NCBI RefSeq assembly: GCF_024500045.1
Contig: NZ_JTEO01000004.1
Coordinates: forward strand, 310,001 to 374,000
Reading direction: 5' to 3'
Length of the DNA stretch: 64,000 bases
Origin: Methanolobus chelungpuianus
GTDB taxonomy: Archaea > Halobacteriota > Methanosarcinia > Methanosarcinales > Methanosarcinaceae
This document shows, piece after piece, positions 35,312 to 43,821 of this stretch. The notes under the pieces are model-generated. The model worked only from the letters and a program-made list of their open reading frames with translations, ran no database searches and had not been told where the DNA came from. Position 1 is the first letter of the stretch, and each line of letters opens with the position of its first letter. The translations under genes and the position numbers were made by a program.

Positions 35312-36331
35312 ATGCATTCTAAAGGACATCGAAACACATATGCACTTTTGCTTTTAGTCATTATTGTTGTTTCAGCCGTACTTATATCCGGCTGTACCGA
35401 ACAGGATACAGGGGATGAACAGCAGCAGGAATTGTCTTCCCTTACATTCGGATACCAGCCCAGCACCCATCAGATAGCCTACCTGACCGCAAAGGACCAG
35501 GGCTGGTGGAATGAAAGCCTTTCTCCTCTGGGAGTGCAGAGGATCAACGACAGGTTATTCCCTACCGGAGCTCCTGAAATGTCTGCAATGCTCGCAGGAG
35601 AGATAGATGTGGCCTATGTGGGAGCTGCGCCGGTTGTAGCAGCTGTTGCGAACGGGCTTGACGCCAAGATCGTTGCAACTGCACAGATCCAGGGCTCTGA
35701 CATTGTGTTGCGTAACGGATTGCCTTATGAGGGTCCTGAGGACCTAAGAGGCTTAAGGATAGCGACTTTCCCCCCGGGAACCATACAGGATACCCTTTTG
35801 AGAGAATGGCTCGCAGCTAATGGTATCAATCCCGAAAGAGATGTAACCATTTTGCCAATGGGGCCGGGCGATGCCGTAACAGCGCTTTCTGCAGGACAGG
35901 TTGATGCAGTATTCCTCCCTCATCCCTCACCCACTGAGATAGAAGTACAGGGTATTGGCCGATCAGTCGTCCAATCCGGGGAAATGCTGGAAGACCACGC
36001 ATGCTGCGTCGTCTTAGTAAGTGGAAGACTCATCAGAGAACATCCTGATGTAGTGCAGCAGATCGTTGCAACTCATGTGCGTGCGACAGAGTATGATAAC
36101 GGGCATGTCAGTGAAGCAGCAGCAACTTTTGCCGCCGACCAGGACATGGATGTAGCGGTTGTGGAGAAGTCCCTTCAGGACTGGGACGGTACCTGGATAG
36201 CTGATCCGAACGTCATCATAGACTCAACTATCGAGTATGCACAGGTCCAGTATGACCAGGGCACCATAAACAAGCAACTCACACAGGACGACCTTTTTGA
36301 TCTGAGCTTCTATGAAGCTCTTGATCAGTAA
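35312..36331 (+). CDS. ABC transporter substrate-binding lipoprotein (NitT/TauT/SsuA-like)
   Basis: A 339-residue lipoprotein. It has a hydrophobic signal (residues 8-25) ending in LISGC with the Cys at residue 27, then the periplasmic-binding fold with FGYQPSTHQIAYLTAKDQG, AMLAGEIDVAYVGAAPVV and LRGLRIATFPPG motifs typical of the SsuA/TauA/THI5 group. The ATG at 35312 follows GGTGAG by four to five bases; an ATG 15 codons upstream lacks this. Substrate could be a sulfonate, nitrate-like anion or thiamine precursor; I cannot tell. Confidence 0.88.
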   Translation: MHSKGHRNTYALLLLVIIVVSAVLISGCTEQDTGDEQQQELSSLTFGYQPSTHQIAYLTAKDQGWWNESLSPLGVQRINDRLFPTGAPEMSAMLAGEIDVAYVGAAPVVAAVANGLDAKIVATAQIQGSDIVLRNGLPYEGPEDLRGLRIATFPPGTIQDTLLREWLAANGINPERDVTILPMGPGDAVTALSAGQVDAVFLPHPSPTEIEVQGIGRSVVQSGEMLEDHACCVVLVSGRLIREHPDVVQQIVATHVRATEYDNGHVSEAAATFAADQDMDVAVVEKSLQDWDGTWIADPNVIIDSTIEYAQVQYDQGTINKQLTQDDLFDLSFYEALDQ

Positions 36332-36411
36332 TTTTTTGAACCGCAAGTTGAATAAGCATAAAAACGTTGAATAACTGCTTACAGAACCTTCGTTCTATAT
36401 GCGGAGAGATC

Positions 36412-37239
36412 ATGGCCAGAGGACGCTTTCAAAAATTAAAGAATAAGGGTGTGGAGATATTATCAGTAATCTCTGCAGTTATAATATGGCAACTTGTAGC
36501 TGATTACATTGTCCGGAACAGGTTTTTCCTTCCCAGTTTCACTGATGTTGCTGAGGCATTTCTTATCACTGTTTCAAGACAGGGCATATTCCCTTTCATG
36601 GGAATGGATATGGAACTTCCGGTTCTGTTGGTTGATACCCTTTACAGCCTCATGCACTTCTCAATTGGTCTTGTGGCTGCTCTTGTCATAGGCATACCGG
36701 TAGGTATGATCATGGGATGGTTCAGGTCACTTGAAAGGGTCTTTGACCCTATTATAGAGATAATACGCCCGATACCTCCTCTGGCATGGATCCCCTTTGC
36801 AATAATATGGATAGGCCTCAACCCATTCGGAGCAGGCTTTGTTATATTTGTAGGCGCCCTCTTCCCTATAATAATAAACACTTTCACCGGGTTCAAAAGT
36901 GTTCCGAGGATATATGTTGAAGCTGCAAAGGTGCTGGGTTGTACCGCTGACCATGATCTTATAAGGCGCATAGCAATACCGTCAGCCCTTCCGTCCATTG
37001 CGGCAGGCATCAGGATAGCCATGGGCGTAGGCTGGATGTGCCTTGTTGCGGCTGAGATGTTCGGCGTTAGCAGGAACGGTCTCGGTTTCAAGATATGGCA
37101 CAATTATTACCTTCACCGCATGGATTTTGTGCTCGTCTATATGCTTGTCCTGGGATTCCTGGGACTCTTGATCGACAGGGCATTCAGATCATACCTTGAG
37201 GAAAAGTTCTTCAAGTGGCGCACAGGGGTGGTGATGTAA
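36412..37239 (+). CDS. ABC transporter permease (NitT/TauT-like)
   Basis: A 275-residue inner-membrane permease of the SsuC/TauC group. Helices occur at about 15-35, 70-100, 105-125, 130-155, 200-225 and 240-262. The EAA motif is EAAKVLGCTADHDLIRRIAIPSALPSI, starting near residue 171, which docks the ATPase. The ATG at 36412 is used since GGAGAG lies just upstream. It ends one base before the ATPase gene. Confidence 0.9.
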   Translation: MARGRFQKLKNKGVEILSVISAVIIWQLVADYIVRNRFFLPSFTDVAEAFLITVSRQGIFPFMGMDMELPVLLVDTLYSLMHFSIGLVAALVIGIPVGMIMGWFRSLERVFDPIIEIIRPIPPLAWIPFAIIWIGLNPFGAGFVIFVGALFPIIINTFTGFKSVPRIYVEAAKVLGCTADHDLIRRIAIPSALPSIAAGIRIAMGVGWMCLVAAEMFGVSRNGLGFKIWHNYYLHRMDFVLVYMLVLGFLGLLIDRAFRSYLEEKFFKWRTGVVM

Positions 37240-37240
37240 A

Positions 37241-37999
37241 ATGGGCAGGGTGAACATCAGGGGAGTATCCAGGAAATTCGTGAAAGATGAAGCATCCCAG
37301 ACCCTCGCTCTTGACAACGTAAGCCTGGACATCGCGGACAAGGAGTTTGTCTGTTTCATAGGTCCGTCAGGGTGTGGAAAGACAACTTTGCTCAGGATAG
37401 TATCGGGTCTTGATCTTCCCGATGCCGGTGAGGTCTTTGTGGATAATGAGAGGATCCTCTCTCCCGGACCCAAGAGGGGCATGGTCTTCCAGGAGTATTC
37501 CCTTTTCCCCTGGAAGTCGGTAATGGACAACATCATATTCGGTCCGCAGATGAGAGGGATCAGGAAGAAGGATGCCATTGAAGAAGCGCAAAAGTATCTG
37601 GAACTTGTAGGTCTTGAACAGTTCAGGGACAGTTATCCGCATGAGCTCTCAGGAGGTATGAAGCAGAGGGTTGCCATAGCCCGTGCTCTTGCAAATGAAC
37701 CTGAGGTGCTCCTCATGGACGAACCCTTCGGCGCCCTCGATGCCCAGACGAGGAACACGCTACAGCATGAGCTCCTCAGCATATGGCAAAAAAAGAACAT
37801 CACGATCCTCTTTGTCACTCACAGCGTGGATGAGGCAGTCTTCCTTGCAGACCGGATCATGATAATGACAGCAAGGCCGGGCAAGATAAAGGAAGTAATA
37901 AAGGTCGATATACCGAGGCTGCGTGACAGGACGAGCCTGGAAGTCAACCAGCTGCGCAACCGTGTCCTGAGATTGCTTGCAGAAGAACAGAAAAAGTGA
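37241..37999 (+). CDS. ABC transporter ATP-binding protein (NitT/TauT-like)
   Basis: A 252-residue ABC ATPase. Walker A is GPSGCGKTT near residue 41, Q-loop VFQEYSLFPW near 85, signature LSGGMKQRVAIARAL near 136, Walker B LLMDEPFGALD near 157 and the H-loop LFVTHS near 190. It powers the importer formed by the two preceding genes. Its stop overlaps the 5' arm of a hairpin terminator. Confidence 0.93.
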   Translation: MGRVNIRGVSRKFVKDEASQTLALDNVSLDIADKEFVCFIGPSGCGKTTLLRIVSGLDLPDAGEVFVDNERILSPGPKRGMVFQEYSLFPWKSVMDNIIFGPQMRGIRKKDAIEEAQKYLELVGLEQFRDSYPHELSGGMKQRVAIARALANEPEVLLMDEPFGALDAQTRNTLQHELLSIWQKKNITILFVTHSVDEAVFLADRIMIMTARPGKIKEVIKVDIPRLRDRTSLEVNQLRNRVLRLLAEEQKK

Positions 38000-38014
38000 T
38001 TTAATGCACTTTTT
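37991..38014 (+). terminator. Terminator of the ABC importer operon
   Basis: AAAAAGTG (37991-37998) pairs with CACTTTTT (38007-38014) over an eight-base loop. The 3' arm itself provides the T-run on the plus strand. On the opposite strand the symmetrical arm may end the convergent bactofilin-like transcript too. Confidence 0.65.
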
Positions 38015-38021
38015 CCCGGTT

Positions 38022-38450
38022 TCATTCCCCGCGGACGATCACCTTTGTGCCTGATTCTATTTCCTTTATATGGACCTGGCCTATCAGTTCAAGCGTTGTG
38101 CTGGCCTTAGCAAAATTTATAGAGCATCCGGGACGTATCGAGATAGTTCCTCCTGCTATGGCCGAACCTTCCACATTTACGCGGTCAAAGAGCTTAAGAT
38201 CATTGTATGCTTCAACATCGCCCTTGATCTCGCATCCGGGTCCTATGACAATATCGTCTGCTTTGATTCTCCCCTTTACTGAAGAGTTCTTGCCTAGCTT
38301 CAGAGTACCTTTTACAGTGAGATCTTGCCAGAAAGAGGATGCTGCACCTGCGATGAAGTTCCCGTCAATGGTTACATCGTCTTCAAAGTATGATCGTCTC
38401 CTGGCAATATATGTGTTTGAAGCCTTATGATATCTAAGATCCGCACTCAT
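38022..38450 (-). CDS. Bactofilin-like polymer-forming protein
   Basis: A 142-residue protein with a right- or left-handed beta-helix pattern of short repeats: FEDDVTIDGNFIAG, LTVKGTLKLGKNSSVKG, IVIGPGCEIKGDVEAY and INVEGS-like turns, every 15-20 residues. This is the bactofilin/DUF583 (polymer-forming cytoskeletal) pattern. In bacteria such proteins form membrane-bound filaments; in archaea the role is open. ATG at 38450 has AGGTG six bases ahead and is preferred to a GTG three codons up. No membrane segment. Confidence 0.75.
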   Translation of the reverse strand: MSADLRYHKASNTYIARRRSYFEDDVTIDGNFIAGAASSFWQDLTVKGTLKLGKNSSVKGRIKADDIVIGPGCEIKGDVEAYNDLKLFDRVNVEGSAIAGGTISIRPGCSINFAKASTTLELIGQVHIKEIESGTKVIVRGE

Positions 38451-38522
38451 CTCATTCACCTGACCTACTCTATACTTTAGTTGATTATAAATTCATTGTA
38501 TCTGACTATCCATTCCAATGTT

Positions 38523-38534
38523 CCTGCATGCAGG
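38523..38534. other. 12-base palindrome in a 240-base spacer
   Basis: CCTGCATGCAGG is a perfect palindrome in the divergent spacer (38451-38690) between the bactofilin-like gene and the histidine kinase. A weaker ATGCTT...AAGCAT inverted repeat follows near 38580-38600, then AT-rich TATA-like sequence around 38600-38630. The palindrome may be an operator, or chance. Confidence 0.3.
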
Positions 38535-38690
38535 GCCGGGGATGCTCTTTCCCTTATACTATAACAGGTGTTTTCAGCATGCTTCTAATAACAAGCATTA
38601 TATATAACAACATATATACAATTATGTATTTCCGGGCTTTTGAATAATAATTCAGAGATCTGGTTAGTTTTCATGGATTGGGGTGGATGA

Positions 38691-40700
38691 ATGGTCAATA
38701 CTAGTAAAGAACATCAGTTAACAGAGAACATTGGTACTGGTCGATCACCCGGGCCTGTTCCTCTTCCCCTATTACAATGTAATCCTATCTCTGGAAATCT
38801 GGGTGAGGCGAAGAGATTTTTCGACACCCTGAACGTGCCTATCCTTGTAGTGGATAATGAGCATACGGTCCTGTCCGTTAACCGTATGGCTGAATCCCTG
38901 TTTGGCCGCAAGGATGATGAGCTTGCAGGCAGAAACTGGCTGGACACACTGGTCCATGAGAGCTCCAGGGAACTCCTAAAACATGCTTTCCATAATCTCC
39001 TGTCCGGAGACACTGTCCTTTCCGAGCCTCCCTGCTCGAAAATGGCCGTTAAGGATATTCCCGAAATGATAATCTCCTGGAACATTACTTCCCTGAAGGG
39101 GGATAATGGTTCTCCTTCAGGCTTCATACTGGCAGGCACCGATATCACCAGCCAGAAGTCAGCAGAATTGGGGGCAGTGCGCGAAAAGGAAAAACTGCTG
39201 GCATTTCTTCGATCAGCCACCTATGCAGTGATCTTCTCGGATCGCTCAGGCATGATCACTTTCTGGAATAAGATGGCAACCGCCCTTTTTGGCTATGAGG
39301 AAAGTGAGATACTTGGTGAACCTCTCACTCTTATCATGCCAAGGCGATACAGAAAAGCTCATGAGGGCTGGGACCAGATCATATCCATTGGCAATTCCCC
39401 TGTGATGGGCAGGCTCTTTGAGGCCTCAGGACTGAGGAAGGATGGCAGCGAGTTCCCTCTTGAAATTGCAGTCACCACCACAAGGCTCAACGGGGAGGTT
39501 TTTCACACAGCCTTCCTGAACGATATATCCAAGCGTAAGATGAAAGAGCGGCTCACAACTATTTCCAAGAACAAGTACCGCATGATCTTCCAGAAATCCC
39601 CTCTTGGTATCTTCCATTTCAACGAGAAAGGAGTTATTACCCAGTGCAATGAGAAGTTTGTGAAAATTGTGGGAGCTGCGCACGAGAACGTTATCAGCAC
39701 AATTATCAATTTCAATATGCTTGACTCATTCAGGGATGAATCGATGGTCAGGTGCATAAAGCAGGTACTTTCAGGCATACCTGCAAGGTATGAGGACGAT
39801 TTTGTATCTCCCTTCTCTGACAAGATCGTGCCTATCAAGGCGGAGTTCAGTCCTGTGATCTCTGACGAGGGCAAGCTCATGGGCGGTGTTTGTGTTGTCG
39901 AGGACTTCACGGAACGCAAGGCTGCAGAAAAAGCCCTTAACAAGTATGCAGAGGATCTTGCAAAGGCTAATACGGAACTAAAGTCCCTCGACCGCATGAA
40001 AGACGAGTTCCTCTCCAATCTCAGGCACGAACTTAAGACGCCTCTCATTCCCATACGCGGCTACAGTGAATTGATGTTTGAGGGTGCCCTTGGTGAGCTT
40101 AACGAGAGGCAGAAGGATGCCATGGAAAAGGTCATGCTCAGTTCTGAAAGACTGAAAAGGCTGATAGATTCCCTTCTCTATGTCAGCATCACGGAGGGCG
40201 GTAATGTTGATTATACCTTTGTCCCCCTTCGTGTGACCGAGGTTATCGAGTCTGCGATATGCGATCGCTCACCTGAACTGGTAAGTAAGGGCCACACAAT
40301 AGAGACAGACTTCTCCCCCAACATCCCTCTTATAGAAGGTGACCTGGAGTATCTGACAGATGTATTCGTGAACATCATTGACAACGCGATAAAGTTCACG
40401 CGTGCAAAAGGTCACATCCGCATTTCTGCAGCTTTCGAGGATGGCTGTGTCCATGTCCGGATATCGGATAATGGCATTGGAATCTCCGAGGCGAACATGC
40501 CTAAGATCTTCTCCCGGTTCTATCAGGCTGACGGCTCATCAACCCGCAAGTATGGTGGCAACGGGCTTGGGCTCTATATATGTAAAAAGATAGTCGAGGC
40601 TCATAAGGGAAGCATCAGGCTGGAAAGCGTCGAGAACAAGGGCACCACTGTCCATGTATATCTTCCCGGACTGACCGTTCCTATATGCTCATGTGAGTGA
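38691..40700 (+). CDS. PAS-domain sensor histidine kinase
   Basis: A 669-residue cytoplasmic kinase. Three PAS domains are at about 42-160, 168-290 and 300-420, followed by HisKA with phospho-His 446 in LRHELKTPLIPI and an HATPase domain with NIIDNAIKFT (N box), RISDNGIGIS (G1) and GNGLGLYICKK (G2). No membrane helix or receiver domain is present. The signal and partner are unknown; no response regulator adjoins it. It may act through stand-alone receivers as in other methanogens. Its 3' end overlaps the convergent toroid gene by 20 bases. Confidence 0.92.
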   Translation: MVNTSKEHQLTENIGTGRSPGPVPLPLLQCNPISGNLGEAKRFFDTLNVPILVVDNEHTVLSVNRMAESLFGRKDDELAGRNWLDTLVHESSRELLKHAFHNLLSGDTVLSEPPCSKMAVKDIPEMIISWNITSLKGDNGSPSGFILAGTDITSQKSAELGAVREKEKLLAFLRSATYAVIFSDRSGMITFWNKMATALFGYEESEILGEPLTLIMPRRYRKAHEGWDQIISIGNSPVMGRLFEASGLRKDGSEFPLEIAVTTTRLNGEVFHTAFLNDISKRKMKERLTTISKNKYRMIFQKSPLGIFHFNEKGVITQCNEKFVKIVGAAHENVISTIINFNMLDSFRDESMVRCIKQVLSGIPARYEDDFVSPFSDKIVPIKAEFSPVISDEGKLMGGVCVVEDFTERKAAEKALNKYAEDLAKANTELKSLDRMKDEFLSNLRHELKTPLIPIRGYSELMFEGALGELNERQKDAMEKVMLSSERLKRLIDSLLYVSITEGGNVDYTFVPLRVTEVIESAICDRSPELVSKGHTIETDFSPNIPLIEGDLEYLTDVFVNIIDNAIKFTRAKGHIRISAAFEDGCVHVRISDNGIGISEANMPKIFSRFYQADGSSTRKYGGNGLGLYICKKIVEAHKGSIRLESVENKGTTVHVYLPGLTVPICSCE

Positions 40701-41394
40701 AATATCCGAGCGTTATCAGGGACAGGGAGGTCGCAGTGACATCTCCTGCGTTTTTGCCCCATGAGCCGTTATTGTTCATCAGGGAGAGTAAACGCTGCTT
40801 TGAAGCATCCAGCTTCCGGCCATATCCGGCAAGTATCAAAGCCTGCATAACGAGGTTGCTTGTGGCAATAGTCTCCCAGTCCCCCTCCGGGCTACGTCGG
40901 GAAAGCAGCCATTTAGCCCTGTCATGGATGAACTCGTTCTCATCCGGCACCTCTGTCACTCCAAGCTTTCCCTGCAGCAGGAGGGACTGGAGTACAAGTG
41001 ACGTTGTACCGGGATATTCCCAGGAAGGGCCGTAGTTATCAATAAGCCACGAGCAGCCCTCAACGTTCCGGATGCCCATATCTGCAAGGGCAATTAGTGC
41101 ATAGGTCGTGTCGTATACGTCTTTGTTCCAGGAGCCCTCTTCCTGTGATGAAAGCATCCATTTGCCCACATCAGGAAAAACTATGCCTATGGCTGCAAGG
41201 GATGAGGCTGCTCTGGCAGTATCTCGCAGGGAGTGATCCCAGTTGCCTTCTTTCTTGAGCCTTATCAGCCTGGGTGCCAGTTCATTCTCCACGTCCCATA
41301 CATGGCATGCGAGTATGGCACGTGAGAGTTCTTTTACTTGCGTGATGTCCTGTGAAAGGAGCCAGTCAAAAGATAGTTCACTATTGAAGTGCAT
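40681..41394 (-). CDS. Alpha/alpha-toroid repeat protein (squalene-cyclase/prenyltransferase-like fold)
   Basis: A 237-residue soluble protein with at least four similar repeats of about 40-50 residues. Each shows a G-x-W then D/T-rich helix: EGNWDHSLRDTARA, EGSWNKDVYDTTYALIAL, EGDWETIATSNLVMQAL and NGSWGKNAGDVTATSLSLI. This resembles the QW-type repeats of terpenoid cyclase/prenyltransferase toroids. The catalytic DXDD of squalene cyclase is absent, and the Zn ligands of protein prenyltransferases are not evident, so activity is doubtful. It may be a binding scaffold. It shares 20 bases with the convergent kinase gene. Confidence 0.7.
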   Translation of the reverse strand: MHFNSELSFDWLLSQDITQVKELSRAILACHVWDVENELAPRLIRLKKEGNWDHSLRDTARAASSLAAIGIVFPDVGKWMLSSQEEGSWNKDVYDTTYALIALADMGIRNVEGCSWLIDNYGPSWEYPGTTSLVLQSLLLQGKLGVTEVPDENEFIHDRAKWLLSRRSPEGDWETIATSNLVMQALILAGYGRKLDASKQRLLSLMNNNGSWGKNAGDVTATSLSLITLGYFTHMSI

Positions 41395-41549
41395 GCCGGC
41401 ATAGATGACAGCGAATTATTTATTTATTTGCAGGCAGGCCTGGGAAAGGCTTGCATGTTCCAGTTTGTGTGTCAGTGACAGAATCCCCTGAAAAGAAGTA
41501 GGGATAGTTGAAACGGGAACAGGGGTATACCTGTTCTCCGACGGTCATA

Positions 41550-42380
41550 TTATTTGAAATTCTCCACAGCATCTGTGATGCGGCTGAATTCCCGGAACCA
41601 TTCCAAGTCTGCGTTACCTTCGAGATGCACCCTGCCCTGATCCTCTATCTCCGCAAGTGCAGGATCAATGGGCAGCTCACCCAATACCGGCACGTTGAAA
41701 TCGGCTGCAGCCCTCTCAACTCCTCCGGTTCCGTAAATATCTATCTTCTCATTGCAGTGAGGACATTTCATGCCGCTCATGTTCTCCACGATACCAATCA
41801 CCGGTACTTTGAGCATACTGGCGAAGGTGAGGGATTTCCTCACGCTGAGCAGGGCGACATCCTGCGGTGTCGTCACAACCACGGCACCGTCCAGCTTTTC
41901 GATCAGCTGTGCGATGCTGAGGGGCTCGTCACCTGTTCCGGGTGGCAGGTCTATAAAAAGATAGTCCAGCTTACCCCACGACACTTCCTGCAGGAACTGC
42001 TTGATAGCTCCCATCTTAGCAGGCCCTCTCCATATTATTGGTGAATCCTTGTCTTCGATCAGGAGTGCTATTGACATCACTTTCAGGTTCTCGGTGACCT
42101 GTATGGGAACGATGCCATTCTCATCGACCCCGGGTCTCTGGTCTTCTATACCGAACATCTTGGGGATGCTGGGTCCGTGGATATCCGCGTCAAGAAGGCC
42201 TACCTTATACCCGCGGTCAGCAAGGCGTGCGGCAAGGTTGGCAGCAACAGTGCTTTTGCCCACGCCTCCTTTTCCGCTCATTACCATAATCTTCTTCCTG
42301 ATGGATCTCATCTGCTTGATAAGCCTGGATTCCTGGGGTTTCTGCAACAGGTCCTGGGGGCTCTGTATAGTTTGTGCCAT
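41550..42380 (-). CDS. Mrp/NBP35-type Fe-S carrier ATPase
   Basis: A 276-residue P-loop ATPase (ApbC/Mrp/NBP35). The deviant Walker A SGKGGVGKSTVAANLA is near residue 36, switch motifs DADIHGPSIPKMFG follow, and CPHCNEKID near residue 212 is the CxxC that binds a bridging 4Fe-4S cluster in a dimer. It loads clusters into apo-proteins in the cytosol. The gene lies in the neighbourhood of the DUF134 and NifX-like genes, often associated in archaea. The 86-base gap suggests a separate transcript or weak coupling. Confidence 0.92.
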   Translation of the reverse strand: MAQTIQSPQDLLQKPQESRLIKQMRSIRKKIMVMSGKGGVGKSTVAANLAARLADRGYKVGLLDADIHGPSIPKMFGIEDQRPGVDENGIVPIQVTENLKVMSIALLIEDKDSPIIWRGPAKMGAIKQFLQEVSWGKLDYLFIDLPPGTGDEPLSIAQLIEKLDGAVVVTTPQDVALLSVRKSLTFASMLKVPVIGIVENMSGMKCPHCNEKIDIYGTGGVERAAADFNVPVLGELPIDPALAEIEDQGRVHLEGNADLEWFREFSRITDAVENFK

Positions 42381-42466
42381 TTGATTACCTCTTCCTGATC
42401 ATGCTATTGGGATCGCATACTAAGTATAGATTCTTCTGAGATGCAATATATTCTCAGGAAGCAGTG

Positions 42467-42778
42467 CTACTCTTTTCCGAGCCTGACATAGCTGCCACCT
42501 GATATCTCTATTGCCTTACCGGTCGTCAGTGCCAGTGCGACTTTCCTTCTTGCACTTTGCAGGTCTTCCCAGAAGGCGCGCCTTGAAACGCCCATTCTGA
42601 AGGCAGCGTCTTCCTGCAACATGCCTTCGAGATCCACAAGTCTCAGAGCTTCCAGCTCCTCGATCGCAAGAGCAACTGTCTCAAGTTCACTTAACGGTAC
42701 TCCCCTTGGTTTGAAATAGAGCACTTCCGGAGAGCACTCCACTCTTCTTGGGGACTTGGGTCTCCCTCTGCATTTCAT
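42467..42778 (-). CDS. DUF134 family protein (putative DNA-binding)
   Basis: A 103-residue protein. It starts [13 protein letters not shown], then a segment [23 protein letters not shown] and [24 protein letters not shown], which looks like a sigma-4-like HTH and marks DUF134. A C-terminal [11 protein letters not shown] closes it. The ATG at 42778 is preferred because conserved sequence starts there. DUF134 often neighbours NifX-like and Mrp genes, so a role in Fe-S or metal regulation is possible but unproven. Confidence 0.8.
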   Translation of the reverse strand: MKCRGRPKSPRRVECSPEVLYFKPRGVPLSELETVALAIEELEALRLVDLEGMLQEDAAFRMGVSRRAFWEDLQSARRKVALALTTGKAIEISGGSYVRLGKE

Positions 42779-42864
42779 TAAGCATATTGATGGAGGTGCC
42801 AATATTTATTGCTTGCCGGTAAAGTTCATATATTTCTTCCCAAATGTACCTCATTCCAGGAGTT

Positions 42865-43665
42865 TCATATGAAGTAGGCGGCCATGCTTAGAACACCAAT
42901 CCCTATGCAGAATTTTGCAAAATCGAATCTCTGGGCTATCCGGATGAATGCGTCAATGGTGAACAGGCCGAAGACGAAAGCAAAGAATGTCGCCAGAATC
43001 GCATTCATGTCCAGGGTCAGCATTCCCATTGCAGCGATACCTATGTCTGCGGCCAGGACGGCAGGTATGCTCATGAGGAAACTCAGTTTTATGGCTTCCG
43101 ATGCATTGAAGTTTCTCAGGAGCAGTGATGAGACCGTGATGCCGGATCTGCTGACTCCCGGCAGTGCAGCAAAACCCTGGGCTATGCCTGTCACGAGTGA
43201 ATCTGTGAATGAGGGTACGCTTTTCCTGATCTCTCTCCCTGAAGCTGCTTTCTGCAGCATTCCGGTGAATATAAGAAGCACTCCGATAAGAGCTGTCGCT
43301 ACCTTGCCTGAGAACTCCGTGAGACTGGCAGCAAACAGTATGAGTGGAAGGCCAATGATGCCTGTGATCAGGGTGGAGACTGTAAGGAAGTTTATCACTG
43401 CATGAGTGTTCTCCCTGCGGGACAGAAGATTGCGGATGTATTGGGGTATATTGTCCAAAATCTCCTTTATGTCTTCCCTGAAGTAGATGACTGCCGAGAG
43501 GAGGGTGCCAGTGTGGAGCCATATGGACATTGGCAGGGCTTCTGAAAGTGTTTTATCAAAAACATTGATCATTACGAGAGTGGTCATCCCTTCGCTGCTT
43601 ATCGGGAGCCATTCAGCTATGCCCTGAACTGCTCCTATTATTGCTGCCTCATAAAACGTTAACAT
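42865..43665 (-). CDS. uppP: Undecaprenyl-diphosphatase family protein (UppP/BacA)
   Basis: A 266-residue membrane protein with about eight helices. It has the BacA motifs GIAEWLPISSEGMTTL near residue 15 and ALPGVSRSGIT near residue 169. In bacteria BacA removes phosphate from undecaprenyl diphosphate; in archaea the likely substrate is dolichyl diphosphate for S-layer glycosylation. The His of the bacterial SSTGH motif is replaced by Met here (SSEGM), so activity or mechanism may differ. It is divergent from the NifX-like gene. Confidence 0.85.
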   Translation of the reverse strand: MLTFYEAAIIGAVQGIAEWLPISSEGMTTLVMINVFDKTLSEALPMSIWLHTGTLLSAVIYFREDIKEILDNIPQYIRNLLSRRENTHAVINFLTVSTLITGIIGLPLILFAASLTEFSGKVATALIGVLLIFTGMLQKAASGREIRKSVPSFTDSLVTGIAQGFAALPGVSRSGITVSSLLLRNFNASEAIKLSFLMSIPAVLAADIGIAAMGMLTLDMNAILATFFAFVFGLFTIDAFIRIAQRFDFAKFCIGIGVLSMAAYFI

Positions 43666-43721
43666 TGCGCCAATATGTGATTTTTTTGTATATATATTGG
43701 ACGGTCTTTTTTGAAAGGTTC

Positions 43722-43764
43722 TTGTAACCCTTATATATAAAGGCTTTTGTAAACGCTTATATAT
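43722..43764 (+). promoter_or_regulatory. Tandem TATA-containing direct repeat before the NifX-like gene
   Basis: Two related units occur in tandem: TTGTAACCCTTATATAT (43722-43738) and TTGTAAACGCTTATATAT (43747-43764). Each carries a full TATA-like box with the same upstream half (TTGTAA). Spacing is about 25 bases. They may be duplicated promoter elements or operator sites; leader to the ATG at 43822 would be about 35-60 bases. Confidence 0.5.
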
Positions 43765-43821
43765 TATATCTCATATGTGTGTTATATCCTTAAATTTAAG
43801 ATAGGATCTTCAGGTGATAAT

